25,049 nucleotides of DNA from an uncultured Verrucomicrobia subdivision 3 bacterium (GCA_903847285.1 CAINDH010000301.1:1-25049); one strand, 5' to 3'; numbered from the stretch's first letter, positions 17,486 to 24,928 are shown. Translations and numbers: made by a program. Notes: generated by a model from the letters alone, not told the origin.

Positions 17486-18471
17486 AAGATTTCTTCGGCT
17501 GGGTTCCCATGCGAATTTTCTGGCGCGACGCGCAGCCAATCGTGGACTGGGCTTTTCTCGGCACACGCCGTTTCACCGATCCGTTTTTTGCGCAGACCAT
17601 CCAGCCGTGCTTGCGGCATCCGGCAGATTTGCTGTTTCGTCATCAGACACCACTGGAGACTTTGGGCGAGATCGCCGCCACGCAGCCGAGCTTGCGGCCG
17701 ACGGGATTTATTTTCCACATGTCGCGCTGCGGTTCCACGCTGACGTCGCAAATGCTCGCGGCGTTGCCGTCGAATCTCGTGCTCTCGGAGGTCGAGCCGA
17801 TTGACGACATTCTCAACGCCCACTTCAAACATCCGCACGTCACCGAAGAACAGCGCGTGCAATGGTTGCGTTCGCTCGTAACCGCGCTGGCGTGGCGGCG
17901 TTCGCCTACGGAAAAAAATGTCTTGATCAAGCTGGACTGCTGGCATGTGATGTTTCTGCCGCTGATTCAACGCGCGTTTCCCGGCGTGCCGTGGATTTAT
18001 CAATACCGCGAACCGGTCGAGGTGATGGCCTCGGCGATGAAGCAGCTAGGTCGGCAGATGATTCCCGGCGTGCTAGACGCTAGCTTGTTCGGCTGGGACG
18101 CGGCGACGGTCGGAAAAATGTCACTCTACGAATACGCGGCGAGAGTGCTGGCGAAATTGTGCGAAGCGGCGTTGGCGGAAGCGCAGGCGGGTCGTGGAAA
18201 ATTATTGAACTATCAGCAACTGCCCGCCGTCTGGCCGGAGTTGATGGAACATTGGCGCGTGAATTTTTCGGCGGAAGAAAATCAACGGATGCTCGCTGCC
18301 ACGGAGATGAATGCAAAAAATCCCGTGCTGCCGTTTGCCTCGGACAGCGAAGAGAAGCGGAGATTCGTTTCGCCAGAAATTCGTGAACTCACGCACCGGT
18401 GGCTGGAGGATGTTTATCAAAAGCTCGAAGCGCAGCGGATGATTCAGGGTTTTGCCACTACGCCGCTGTAG
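17482..18471 (+). CDS. Sulfotransferase-like P-loop protein
   Basis: 329 residues from ATG 17482, chosen because it overlaps the Nif11 stop by 4 nt. An earlier Met at 17464 adds six residues. Residues 1-60 form a lead-in (WAFLGTRRFTDPFFAQTI). FIFHMSRCGSTLTSQMLAAL (76-95) resembles the 5'-phosphosulfate-binding loop of PAPS-dependent sulfotransferases, and YREPVEVMASAM (175-186) resembles the 3'-phosphate-binding RxxxxxxxS segment. LKLDCWH-like residues in the middle (149-155) may bind substrate. There is no membrane anchor, so it is cytoplasmic. The likely reaction is transfer of sulfate from PAPS to an unknown acceptor. The link with a Nif11-like protein and a convergent hydroxylase suggests modification of a peptide or protein. 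Its 3' end overlaps the convergent gene by 14 bp. Confidence 0.78.
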   Translation: MKDFFGWVPMRIFWRDAQPIVDWAFLGTRRFTDPFFAQTIQPCLRHPADLLFRHQTPLETLGEIAATQPSLRPTGFIFHMSRCGSTLTSQMLAALPSNLVLSEVEPIDDILNAHFKHPHVTEEQRVQWLRSLVTALAWRRSPTEKNVLIKLDCWHVMFLPLIQRAFPGVPWIYQYREPVEVMASAMKQLGRQMIPGVLDASLFGWDAATVGKMSLYEYAARVLAKLCEAALAEAQAGRGKLLNYQQLPAVWPELMEHWRVNFSAEENQRMLAATEMNAKNPVLPFASDSEEKRRFVSPEIRELTHRWLEDVYQKLEAQRMIQGFATTPL

Positions 18472-19513
18472 TCAGCAACAAGTCCCGCAGCCAGTCGTTC
18501 ACCACGCAGTCAATCACCAGATGGATGCGATCCGCCGTTCCGTGATTCGCAACGCGGTGCGGCTGGTTCACGTTAAGATACCAGCATTCGCCTTCATTCA
18601 TCACCACACGGATTTGGTTCAGCACAAATTCCACCTGCGGATTCGTGATGACGGGAATGTGCAGCCGCACTTCGCCGTCTTCAAAACCGAGTTCGTGATC
18701 GCGATGCTCCTTGATGATTGATCCGGTTTTGAGCCGCAAAAAACGGACGGCCTGTTGCGGGCAGCGAATCGCCGCGAGCACTTCGCGAATGTAAGGACAG
18801 CGCGCGAGCAGCGGTGTGTCGGCAAAAGCATTTTTTGCAGTCGGGTCGGGATAAATATGGTCCGTGCGGCCGCCGATGGAACGCAGCGGCACGGCGCTCC
18901 AATCGCCCTGATAAAACGCGGTGTTGAAATGCGGGATAAATTCCTCGGATAAAATTCCCGCCAGATCAGACTGCATTTTGGCGACATCAAACTGTAACGG
19001 TAGCTTCAGTGAATCCGGTAGCAAAGGTTCCGGCGGGACGACGACGGGCGCGCGCCATTCCATCTGCCATTGCAATTCATCTTCGCCGATGAGCACGAAG
19101 CCGAGTCGTTGATAGAGTCGCGCGGCGCGATTGGTTTTCATCACTTCCAAACGCAGCGGTTTTTTAGTTCCCATCGCCTCACCAAAAACACGTTGCAACA
19201 ACGCTGAACCCAAACCGGCGTTGCGATGCTGTGGCAACAACGCCATATCCACGACGCGCAATTCTTCCGGCGTGCGGTTCACCACAAAACGTCCGACATT
19301 CACGCCGTCAACGAGGACGATTTGAAATTCCGCATTCGGAAACGCCGTGCGAAGTCCAAGGCTCGCTTGAAATTGCATCGCGAGAAATTGCTGGCGCATT
19401 TCCGCTGGCCAGCCCCAAGCGTCCAACTCTTCTTGCCGCGTGCTGGCGTAGAGTTCAAAAAGAAAGGTTTCATCCAACGGCGGATTTTCGGGGCGGATAG
19501 TGAGTTGGCTCAT
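18458..19513 (-). CDS. GNAT acetyltransferase::aspartyl/asparaginyl beta-hydroxylase fusion
   Basis: 351 residues, two domains. Residues 1-150 are a GNAT N-acetyltransferase: VVDMALLPQHRNAGLGSALL (87-106) has the acetyl-CoA loop RNAGLG, and ARLYQRLGFVLIGE closes the domain. Residues about 165-351 match the aspartyl/asparaginyl beta-hydroxylase family (Fe(II)/2-oxoglutarate): KEHRDHELGFEDGEVRLHIP (268-287) supplies His270 and Asp272, and LNVNQPHRVANHG (313-325) supplies His319, followed by Arg329 for 2-oxoglutarate. The hydroxylase probably acts on a peptide or protein side chain, and the acetyltransferase on an amine. It converges on the sulfotransferase-like gene with a 14-bp tail overlap, so it is not in the same operon but may serve the same pathway. 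No signal peptide. Confidence 0.87.
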   Translation of the reverse strand: MSQLTIRPENPPLDETFLFELYASTRQEELDAWGWPAEMRQQFLAMQFQASLGLRTAFPNAEFQIVLVDGVNVGRFVVNRTPEELRVVDMALLPQHRNAGLGSALLQRVFGEAMGTKKPLRLEVMKTNRAARLYQRLGFVLIGEDELQWQMEWRAPVVVPPEPLLPDSLKLPLQFDVAKMQSDLAGILSEEFIPHFNTAFYQGDWSAVPLRSIGGRTDHIYPDPTAKNAFADTPLLARCPYIREVLAAIRCPQQAVRFLRLKTGSIIKEHRDHELGFEDGEVRLHIPVITNPQVEFVLNQIRVVMNEGECWYLNVNQPHRVANHGTADRIHLVIDCVVNDWLRDLLLTTAA

Positions 19514-19616
19514 GGAATGATTTTCCCAACGAAATGAAATGTCCGCCGGGGCGTCGGCGTTCTAGGGCAAAAACATTTGGCAGACAAGCGAAAAACTTTT
19601 TTCACGCGAACAATAT

Positions 19617-19645
19617 TTGACGGAAAATTGAAATGCCGCTAATGT
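19617..19645 (+). promoter_or_regulatory. Weak candidate sigma-70-type promoter before the Tat-signal gene
   Basis: TTGACG (19617-19622) lies 17 nt before TAATGT (19640-19645). The -35 is good and the -10 is poor. If real, transcription would begin near 19652, after the GTG start at 19644, and would favour the TTG start at 19698 for the next gene. Confidence 0.25.
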
Positions 19646-20153
19646 GGACGCCGAGCTTGCAAATCAGAGCAGTAAAAAACCAGAGACATTTTTAGCCTTG
19701 AACACGCGCCGAAAATTTCTTTCCGATTGCACCCTGTCCTTGGCCGCGCTCGCTTTGGTTCCCGTCAGTTCCGCCACCGCCGCGCTCGCACAGCAATCTC
19801 CCGCTGTCGCCTTGACCTACGCCGCGCTGTCGGCTCAGGTAGATAGCGTTTTCAAAATTCGGCTGAACAATGGGCAGATCGTGAACCTCACGCTGTGTAA
19901 AGCCCGACTGGCTCCGCCCGCTCGTATCATCGCCGGAAGCAAGCTGCCTGTTGATTTGCACCACGAAAAATTTTCGCTCGTCTTCAACGGACCGCAAGAC
20001 GCCGTTCTCGGCTCTGCAATTCATTCGGTGGAACACGCGGCACTGGGAAGATTTGAACTGCACCTCGGCCCGATAGGAACGCCGGGAACCGACGGAGTTC
20101 GTTATGAAGCCGTGTTCAACCGACCAGCGATCCAACCACACTTTTTGACGTAA
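19644..20153 (+). CDS. Tat-exported DUF6916-like protein
   Basis: 169 residues from GTG 19644. TTG at 19698 is an equally good start, because it directly precedes the twin-arginine signal NTRRKFLSDCTLSLAALALV, which then runs to an Ala-rich cleavage region (ATAALA). Export through Tat in folded form is therefore expected. The mature part (FKIRLNNGQIVNLTL, FSLVFNGPQDAVLGSAIHSV, GRFELHLGPIGTPG, YEAVFNRP) matches the small beta-rich DUF6916 family as I recall it. The function is unknown. It is followed after 23 nt by a tail-collar-type protein and then a secreted beta-propeller, an arrangement suggesting a surface or extracellular module. No catalytic residues stand out. Confidence 0.72.
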   Translation: MDAELANQSSKKPETFLALNTRRKFLSDCTLSLAALALVPVSSATAALAQQSPAVALTYAALSAQVDSVFKIRLNNGQIVNLTLCKARLAPPARIIAGSKLPVDLHHEKFSLVFNGPQDAVLGSAIHSVEHAALGRFELHLGPIGTPGTDGVRYEAVFNRPAIQPHFLT

Positions 20154-20176
20154 CCTCAAATCAAACCAGAAAAAAT

Positions 20177-20701
20177 ATGGCTACACCATTCATCGGACAG
20201 ATCACAATCTTCGCGGGCAACTTCGCCCCGCGCAACTGGGCCTTCTGCAACGGTCAACTTTTATTTATCGCCCAGAACACCGCCTTGTTTTCCATTTTGG
20301 GGACGACCTATGGTGGCAATGGCACCACAAATTTTGCGCTGCCCGATTTGCGCGGACGCGTGCCAATTCATTTTGGCCAAGGCCCCGGGCTGTCAAATTA
20401 TGTCGAAGGTCAATTGGGGGGAGAAGAGAGCCACACCCTCACACAAAACGAAATGCCGGCGCATAACCATCAGGCGAATAGCGTCGCCGGCGGCGGCAAT
20501 CAGGCCAGTCCTGCCGGCGGCTTGCCCGCCATCGAATCCACCGGCACGTCGCTGGATTATTCCTCGGGGGTGGCCAATGCTGCGATGGGCAATTCGATGA
20601 TCTCGACCGCCGGAGGCAGCCAGCCGCACAACAATATGCAGCCGTATTTGGCCGTCAATTACATCATTGCCCTGAATGGCATTTTCCCGTCGCGAAATTA
20701 A
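20177..20701 (+). CDS. Phage tail-collar / microcystin-dependent-type protein
   Basis: 174 residues, the normal length of the family. The N-terminal collar domain is very clear: FIGQITIFAGNFAPRNWAFC, NGQLLFIAQNTALFSILGTT and YGGNGTTNFALPDLRGRVPI. The C-terminal signature is also present: EMPAHNHQAN, a Gly/Ala/Ser-rich stretch and NNMQPYLAVNYIIALNG. No signal peptide is visible. Proteins of this type occur in bacterial genomes away from prophages, and one was named for expression dependent on microcystin. They are beta-structured, probably trimeric fibre-like proteins of unknown role. No other phage structural, lysis or integrase gene is nearby, so this is not a prophage remnant by itself. It lies between the DUF6916-like and beta-propeller genes in an apparent operon. 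Confidence 0.88.
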   Translation: MATPFIGQITIFAGNFAPRNWAFCNGQLLFIAQNTALFSILGTTYGGNGTTNFALPDLRGRVPIHFGQGPGLSNYVEGQLGGEESHTLTQNEMPAHNHQANSVAGGGNQASPAGGLPAIESTGTSLDYSSGVANAAMGNSMISTAGGSQPHNNMQPYLAVNYIIALNGIFPSRN

Positions 20702-20733
20702 TTTTGCGCGAATTGATTCCGGGCAAAAATCCA

Positions 20734-21897
20734 ATGTTAAAACTGCACATCACGTTCGTCCTGCTGTTAAGCCTTCTAACAGGAGCGCAGGTTTTTGCCC
20801 AGCCGGTTTTCTACAACACCAGCAGCGCCATCCAATCTTTGAACAGTTTGGATCGCGTGGCCACGAACGGAACCGCCAACACAAATCTGCTGACCGCCGC
20901 CGGTTCGGTCGGCCGCTGCACGGCGATGGCGATGGACGGCTTGAGCAGCAAATTGTTTTTCATTGATGGTGCCTCGAACGCGCTGTGGACTTGCAGCTTG
21001 GCCGGCTCCAACTTGACGCTGGTGAAAAGCGGCCTGACCAACTTTCCCACCGACCTCGCGCTAGACGTGTTGAACCAGAAGATTTATCTCACCACCAGTT
21101 CCACCATTTCCAACAACAACACGATTCAGCGCCTTGATTACACCGGAGCCAATGGCACCACGCTGTTCACCGCCACCGGTGCGGCGGGCAACGGTGTGTC
21201 CCGTTGCACCGCGCTCGCCGTGGATCTGCGAAATTCAAAAATTTTCCTCGCCGACGCAGGCACTCAAAAAATCTGGAGCCTCCCGCTGGCCGGCGGCAGT
21301 CCGACGGCCCTGGCCATCGTGACAAATGGCTATCCCACCAGCGTCGCCGTTGACCCAACGAACCAGTTGGTTTATTTCACCGCCAGTTCAACGTTGCAAA
21401 ACTCCAACCGTATTCAGCGCGTCAGCTACGCTGGCACCGGCCTGACGACGCTCTTCACCGCCAGCGGCAGCGTGCAACGTTGCACCGCCTTGGATTTGGA
21501 TATCGCTCGCGCCACAATTTATTTGTCCGACGCTGGCTCGACTTCACCTGGGCTGTGGAAAATTCCGTTGGCTGGCGGTAGTGCAACTGCGGTGCTAACC
21601 GCCCTGCCCGCCGCCGCCAAAAAAGTGCGGTGGTTCAGTGGCCCCAGCACTCGTCCCGCCCCGCGCGTGACTAGCCTCGTGCTGGCATCCGGCACGAACG
21701 TCGTGCTGAACGCCACAAACGGCTACATCGGCGGAACCTATTACGTTTTGACTAGCACCAACCTCGCGGCTCCGCTGGCACAATGGTCAACCATTTCAAC
21801 GAACATTCTCCCGGCCACCGGAAATTTCAGTCTCATTACCTCCAACGGTTTCAGCAAAACCACTCCAAAACGGTTTTACATCCTGCAGGTGCAGTAA
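20734..21897 (+). CDS. Secreted beta-propeller protein (YWTD-like repeats) with C-terminal sorting-type module
   Basis: 387 residues from ATG 20734. A TTG at 20704 adds ten residues before the signal peptide. Residues 1-23 form a Sec signal (LHITFVLLLSLLTG, cleavage near VFAQ). Residues about 50-300 contain repeated blades: GRCTAMAMDGLSSKLFFIDG, DLALDVLNQKIYLTTSS, CTALAVDLRNSKIFLADAG, SVAVDPTNQLVYFTASS and CTALDLDIARATIYLSDAG. These alternate between blades ending LAGGS..A and blades ending RIQRVSYAGTG, as in six-bladed low-density-lipoprotein-receptor-type propellers. Residues about 310-387 end in YYVLTSTNLAAPLAQWSTIS...KRFYILQVQ, a C-terminal module common on verrucomicrobial secreted proteins. 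It starts 32 nt after the collar gene. The ligand is unknown. Confidence 0.85.
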   Translation: MLKLHITFVLLLSLLTGAQVFAQPVFYNTSSAIQSLNSLDRVATNGTANTNLLTAAGSVGRCTAMAMDGLSSKLFFIDGASNALWTCSLAGSNLTLVKSGLTNFPTDLALDVLNQKIYLTTSSTISNNNTIQRLDYTGANGTTLFTATGAAGNGVSRCTALAVDLRNSKIFLADAGTQKIWSLPLAGGSPTALAIVTNGYPTSVAVDPTNQLVYFTASSTLQNSNRIQRVSYAGTGLTTLFTASGSVQRCTALDLDIARATIYLSDAGSTSPGLWKIPLAGGSATAVLTALPAAAKKVRWFSGPSTRPAPRVTSLVLASGTNVVLNATNGYIGGTYYVLTSTNLAAPLAQWSTISTNILPATGNFSLITSNGFSKTTPKRFYILQVQ

Positions 21898-22030
21898 AAG
21901 CCTGACGATGCCACAGTGTGGTTCTGGCTGTTCCCCAAATACAAAACCCTTCCCTGCTGGCTGTAAAATAAATTCACAGCTTGTTTCGTCGCTCGCATTT
22001 TCCTAGCTTGCTGTCGCTTCACAAAAATTT

Positions 22031-23182
22031 ATGGAAAAACGCAAACTTCGTTACGGCATGGTCGGCGGCGGGCAAAACGCTTTCATCGGCGCGGTGCATC
22101 GCATGGCTGCAAATCTCGACGGTCAAATTGAACACGTTGCGGGCGCATTCTCGTCCGATGCAAAAAATTCGCAGGCAACGGGCGAGCAATTGTTCCTGAA
22201 TCCCAAACGCGTCTATGGCAGCTACGCGGAGATGGCGAAGGCGGAAGCCGCGTTGCCAGCGGATGAGCGGATCGATTTTGTGGCCATCGTCACGCCGAAT
22301 TTTCTGCACGCGCCGGTGGCGATTGAATTTCTGAAGCGCGGCTTTCACGTCGTCTGCGACAAGCCGATGACGTTGAATGTGAAAGAGGCAAAACAGTTGC
22401 GTGAAGTTGTGCGCAAGAGCGGAAAGGTGTTTGCGCTGACGCATAATTACACCGGTTATCCGATGGTCAAAGAGGCGCGCGAACTCGTCCGCACCGGCAA
22501 ACTCGGCAAGATTTTGAAAGTTGTGGCCGAGTATCCGCAAGGCTGGCTGCTCGACAAGATTGAAGACAGCGGCCAGAAGCAGGCCGCGTGGCGCGCGGAT
22601 CCGAAAAAGGCCGGTGCGAGTTGTTGCGTCGGCGACATCGGCACGCACGCGGAAAATCTTGGTCGCTACATCACGGGCTTGAAGATTGACGAACTTTGCG
22701 CGGAGTTCACAAGCTTCATCCCCGGTCGCAAACTTGAGGACGACGCCAACATGCTTATCCGCTACCAAAGCGGCGCGAAGGGCGTGCTGCATTGCTCGCA
22801 AATTTCCTGCGGCGAGGAAAACAATCTGAACATCCGCGTTTACGGAACCAAGGGCGCACTCGCGTGGCAACAGGAACATCCGAATGAATTGAAGTTCGTT
22901 CCGAAAGGTGAACCCGCGCGCATCCTCCGCCGTGGCAATGGCTACGTTTCTGATGTGGCGAAGAAATTCACGCGCCTGCCATTCGGCCATCCCGAGGCAT
23001 TCATTGAGGCGTTTGCGAATATTTATCTGGAAGCCGTTGCCGCCATCCGCGCAAGTATTGCCGGCAAGAAAGGTTCATTCGATCATCCAACGGTCGATGA
23101 TGGGGTGGAAGGCATGGCGTTTATTGAAACCTGTGTGAAGTCCGCGAAGTCTGGTAAGTGGACAAAGTTTCCCAAGCTCTAA
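22031..23182 (+). CDS. Gfo/Idh/MocA family NAD(P)-dependent oxidoreductase
   Basis: 383 residues, typical for the family. The N-terminal Rossmann fold starts with YGMVGGGQNAFIGAVH (8-23). VAIVTPNFLHAPVAIEFLKR (84-103) and CDKPMTLN (109-116) give the EKP-type motif with Lys111. The active-site segment GDIGTHAENLGRYITG (201-216) gives Asp202 and His206. Such enzymes oxidise or reduce sugars and cyclitols, often at C3 of a glycoside. It is the first gene of a three-gene operon with a DUF1080 protein 6 nt downstream and a ThuA protein beyond it, which fits making a 3-keto sugar. There is no Shine-Dalgarno motif (CACAAAAATTT precedes the ATG). Its bases 22037-22072 are duplicated at 16595-16630. 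Confidence 0.93.
   Translation: MEKRKLRYGMVGGGQNAFIGAVHRMAANLDGQIEHVAGAFSSDAKNSQATGEQLFLNPKRVYGSYAEMAKAEAALPADERIDFVAIVTPNFLHAPVAIEFLKRGFHVVCDKPMTLNVKEAKQLREVVRKSGKVFALTHNYTGYPMVKEARELVRTGKLGKILKVVAEYPQGWLLDKIEDSGQKQAAWRADPKKAGASCCVGDIGTHAENLGRYITGLKIDELCAEFTSFIPGRKLEDDANMLIRYQSGAKGVLHCSQISCGEENNLNIRVYGTKGALAWQQEHPNELKFVPKGEPARILRRGNGYVSDVAKKFTRLPFGHPEAFIEAFANIYLEAVAAIRASIAGKKGSFDHPTVDDGVEGMAFIETCVKSAKSGKWTKFPKL
22037..22072 (+). repeat. 36-bp direct repeat, right copy (inside the Gfo/Idh gene start)
   Basis: Identical to 16595-16630. It covers codons 3-14 of the intact oxidoreductase and marks the right edge of the accessory segment. No integrase, transposase or terminal inverted repeat accompanies the pair. 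Confidence 0.9.
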
Positions 23183-23188
23183 AATCAT

Positions 23189-24025
23189 ATGAAAACAATC
23201 TTCCTAGCTGCCGCGATTGCGGCCACAACCACCAACCTTGCGCTGGCGCAAACACCGCCCAAACCAAAAATCGTGGAGACCATCATTGATGGCGTGGCCG
23301 GTTATCAAGACACGCCGATGCAGCCCGATGGAAAATGGCACGTTCACGATCCCGCGCGTCCGCAGCCGGTAATCGTCACGCCAGGCAGCGCATTCAGTCA
23401 ACAGGCTGCGCCGCCGAGCGACGCGGTGATCTTGTTCGACGGAAAAGATTTGTCCCAATGGCGCGACAAAAAAACCGGCGGTGAGGCCGGCTGGACGGTG
23501 GCCGACGGTATCGCCACTTCCGCCAAAGGTGACATCGTGACGACGAACAAATTCGGCGACATCCAGTTGCACTTAGAATTCCGCGAGCCAACACCGCCGA
23601 AGGAAAGTGGTCAGGGCACGGGTAACAGCGGTATTTATTTCATGGGCCTTTACGAAATTCAAATCCTCGACTGTTACGGAAACAAAACCTATGCCGATGG
23701 TTCGACCGGCGGACTCTACGGCCAGCATCCCGCGCTTGCCAACGCCTGCCGGCCGCCCGGTGAATGGTCCACTTATGACTGCATCTTCACCGCGCCGCGC
23801 TTTGGCGCTGACGGCAAGGTGATTTCGCCCGCGTATCTCACAGCGACGCTCAACGGCGTGGTGGTGCAGAATCATCAGGCATTTCGCGGCGCGACGAATT
23901 GGCGTTCGCTTGGCGCATACAAGGCGCACGCCACCGAACTGCCCTTACTCTTGCAATATCACAACAACTCGGTTTCCTTCCGCAACATCTGGGTGCGCAA
24001 CGTGCCGCTGGTGAACGAACCGTAA
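23189..24025 (+). CDS. Secreted DUF1080 protein (3-keto-glycoside hydrolase/lyase family)
   Basis: 278 residues. A Sec signal peptide MKTIFLAAAIAATTTNLALA (1-20) is followed by a linker of about 45 residues. The DUF1080 domain runs from about 68 (DAVILFDGKDLSQWRDKKTG) through GWTVADGIATSAKGDIVTT, GNSGIYFMGLYEIQILD, STGGLYGQHPALANACRPPG and EWSTYDCIFTAPRF to the C-terminal strand VSFRNIWVRNVP. The fold is concanavalin-like. Characterised members act on 3-keto-glycosides, so it probably cleaves or hydrates a product of the Gfo/Idh enzyme just upstream (gap 6 nt). The exact substrate cannot be read from sequence. Periplasmic or extracellular. ThuA follows after 27 nt. Confidence 0.9.
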   Translation: MKTIFLAAAIAATTTNLALAQTPPKPKIVETIIDGVAGYQDTPMQPDGKWHVHDPARPQPVIVTPGSAFSQQAAPPSDAVILFDGKDLSQWRDKKTGGEAGWTVADGIATSAKGDIVTTNKFGDIQLHLEFREPTPPKESGQGTGNSGIYFMGLYEIQILDCYGNKTYADGSTGGLYGQHPALANACRPPGEWSTYDCIFTAPRFGADGKVISPAYLTATLNGVVVQNHQAFRGATNWRSLGAYKAHATELPLLLQYHNNSVSFRNIWVRNVPLVNEP

Positions 24026-24052
24026 CGTCGTATGTAAAATTCAAAATCAAAA

Positions 24053-24913
24053 ATGAAAAAACTATTCGCCCTCGCACTTATCGCCTTGACCGCTGCCACA
24101 TTGCAGGCCGCGCCGAAAAAACTCCTCGTGGTCACGACGACCACCGGCTTCCGCCATGCCTCGATCCCAACGCTGGAGAAAATGCTGGGGCAACTCGCGA
24201 CTGACACTGGCGAGTTCACGGTGGACTTGGTGCAGCAGCCACCCGGTAAACCGGCCAACTTGAAGAAAGATGCGACCGACGACCAGAAAGCGGCTTACAA
24301 ACTGGCCGAAGACAATTGGGAAGAAACGTTGAAAATAACACTGCAAGCGCTGTCGCCCGCCAACCTGAAAAATTATGATGGCGTGATTTTTGCGAGCACC
24401 ACTGGCGATTTACCAATCCCTGACAAGCAAGGTTTCCTCGACTGGATTAAGGTGGGGCACGCCTTCATCGGCATCCACTCGGCGAGCGACACCTTTCACG
24501 GCTGGCCAGAGTTTATTGAGATGATCGGCGGCGAGTTCAAACAACACGGCCCGCAGGTGGGTGTGGAATGTCTTAATCAGGACATAGCGCATCCGGGCAC
24601 GGCTGCACTGGGAAAATCCCTGACCGTTTCACTCGAGGAAATTTATCAGTTCAAAAATTATGACGCCGCGAAAGTTCACGAACTGCTCGTGCTCGACAAG
24701 CATCCAAACACGAAGGAGCCGGGGCGTTTCGGTGTCGCGTGGTGCAAGGACTACGGCGCGGGTAAAGTTTTCTACACCTCGCTCGGCCACCGCGAAGACG
24801 TGATTGACGCTGACCCAGCCATGAAGGATCGCAAGAACTCCGTCGAAATTTCCAAGGCCTATCAGGCCCACGTGCTCGGCGGCATTGAGTGGGCGCTGGG
24901 GTTGAAAAAGTAA
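24053..24913 (+). CDS. Secreted ThuA-domain protein
   Basis: 286 residues with a Sec signal (MKKLFALALIALTAATLQA, cleavage before APKK). The ThuA domain has a class-I glutamine-amidotransferase-like fold: KKLLVVTTTTGFRHASIPTL at the N-terminus, NYDGVIFASTTGDLPIPDKQ, GHAFIGIHSASDTFHGWPEF, GGEFKQHGPQ and GRFGVAWCKDYGAGKVFYTS near the end. The position usually holding a nucleophile elbow in this fold is IHSASD, so classical amidotransferase chemistry is unlikely. ThuA was named from a trehalose/sucrose utilisation locus in rhizobia and frequently accompanies Gfo/Idh and DUF1080 proteins. It is the last gene of the operon, and its exact role in sugar breakdown is open. Confidence 0.9.
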   Translation: MKKLFALALIALTAATLQAAPKKLLVVTTTTGFRHASIPTLEKMLGQLATDTGEFTVDLVQQPPGKPANLKKDATDDQKAAYKLAEDNWEETLKITLQALSPANLKNYDGVIFASTTGDLPIPDKQGFLDWIKVGHAFIGIHSASDTFHGWPEFIEMIGGEFKQHGPQVGVECLNQDIAHPGTAALGKSLTVSLEEIYQFKNYDAAKVHELLVLDKHPNTKEPGRFGVAWCKDYGAGKVFYTSLGHREDVIDADPAMKDRKNSVEISKAYQAHVLGGIEWALGLKK

Positions 24914-24928
24914 TTTCCAAATCGGGCA

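Noticed and set aside
20177..20701. Tail-collar gene as evidence of a prophage
   Set aside because: No integrase, terminase, capsid, sheath, baseplate or lysis genes are present, and this family is widespread outside phages.
21978..22018. Imperfect direct repeat AGCTTGTTTCGTCGCT / AGCTTGCTGTCGCT upstream of the Gfo/Idh gene, considered as paired regulator sites
   Set aside because: Only a partial match with a gap. No second instance was found in the window and no promoter elements line up convincingly.
22019..22990. 323-residue open frame on the minus strand
   Set aside because: Antisense shadow of the Gfo/Idh oxidoreductase, His/Arg-rich without domain signatures.
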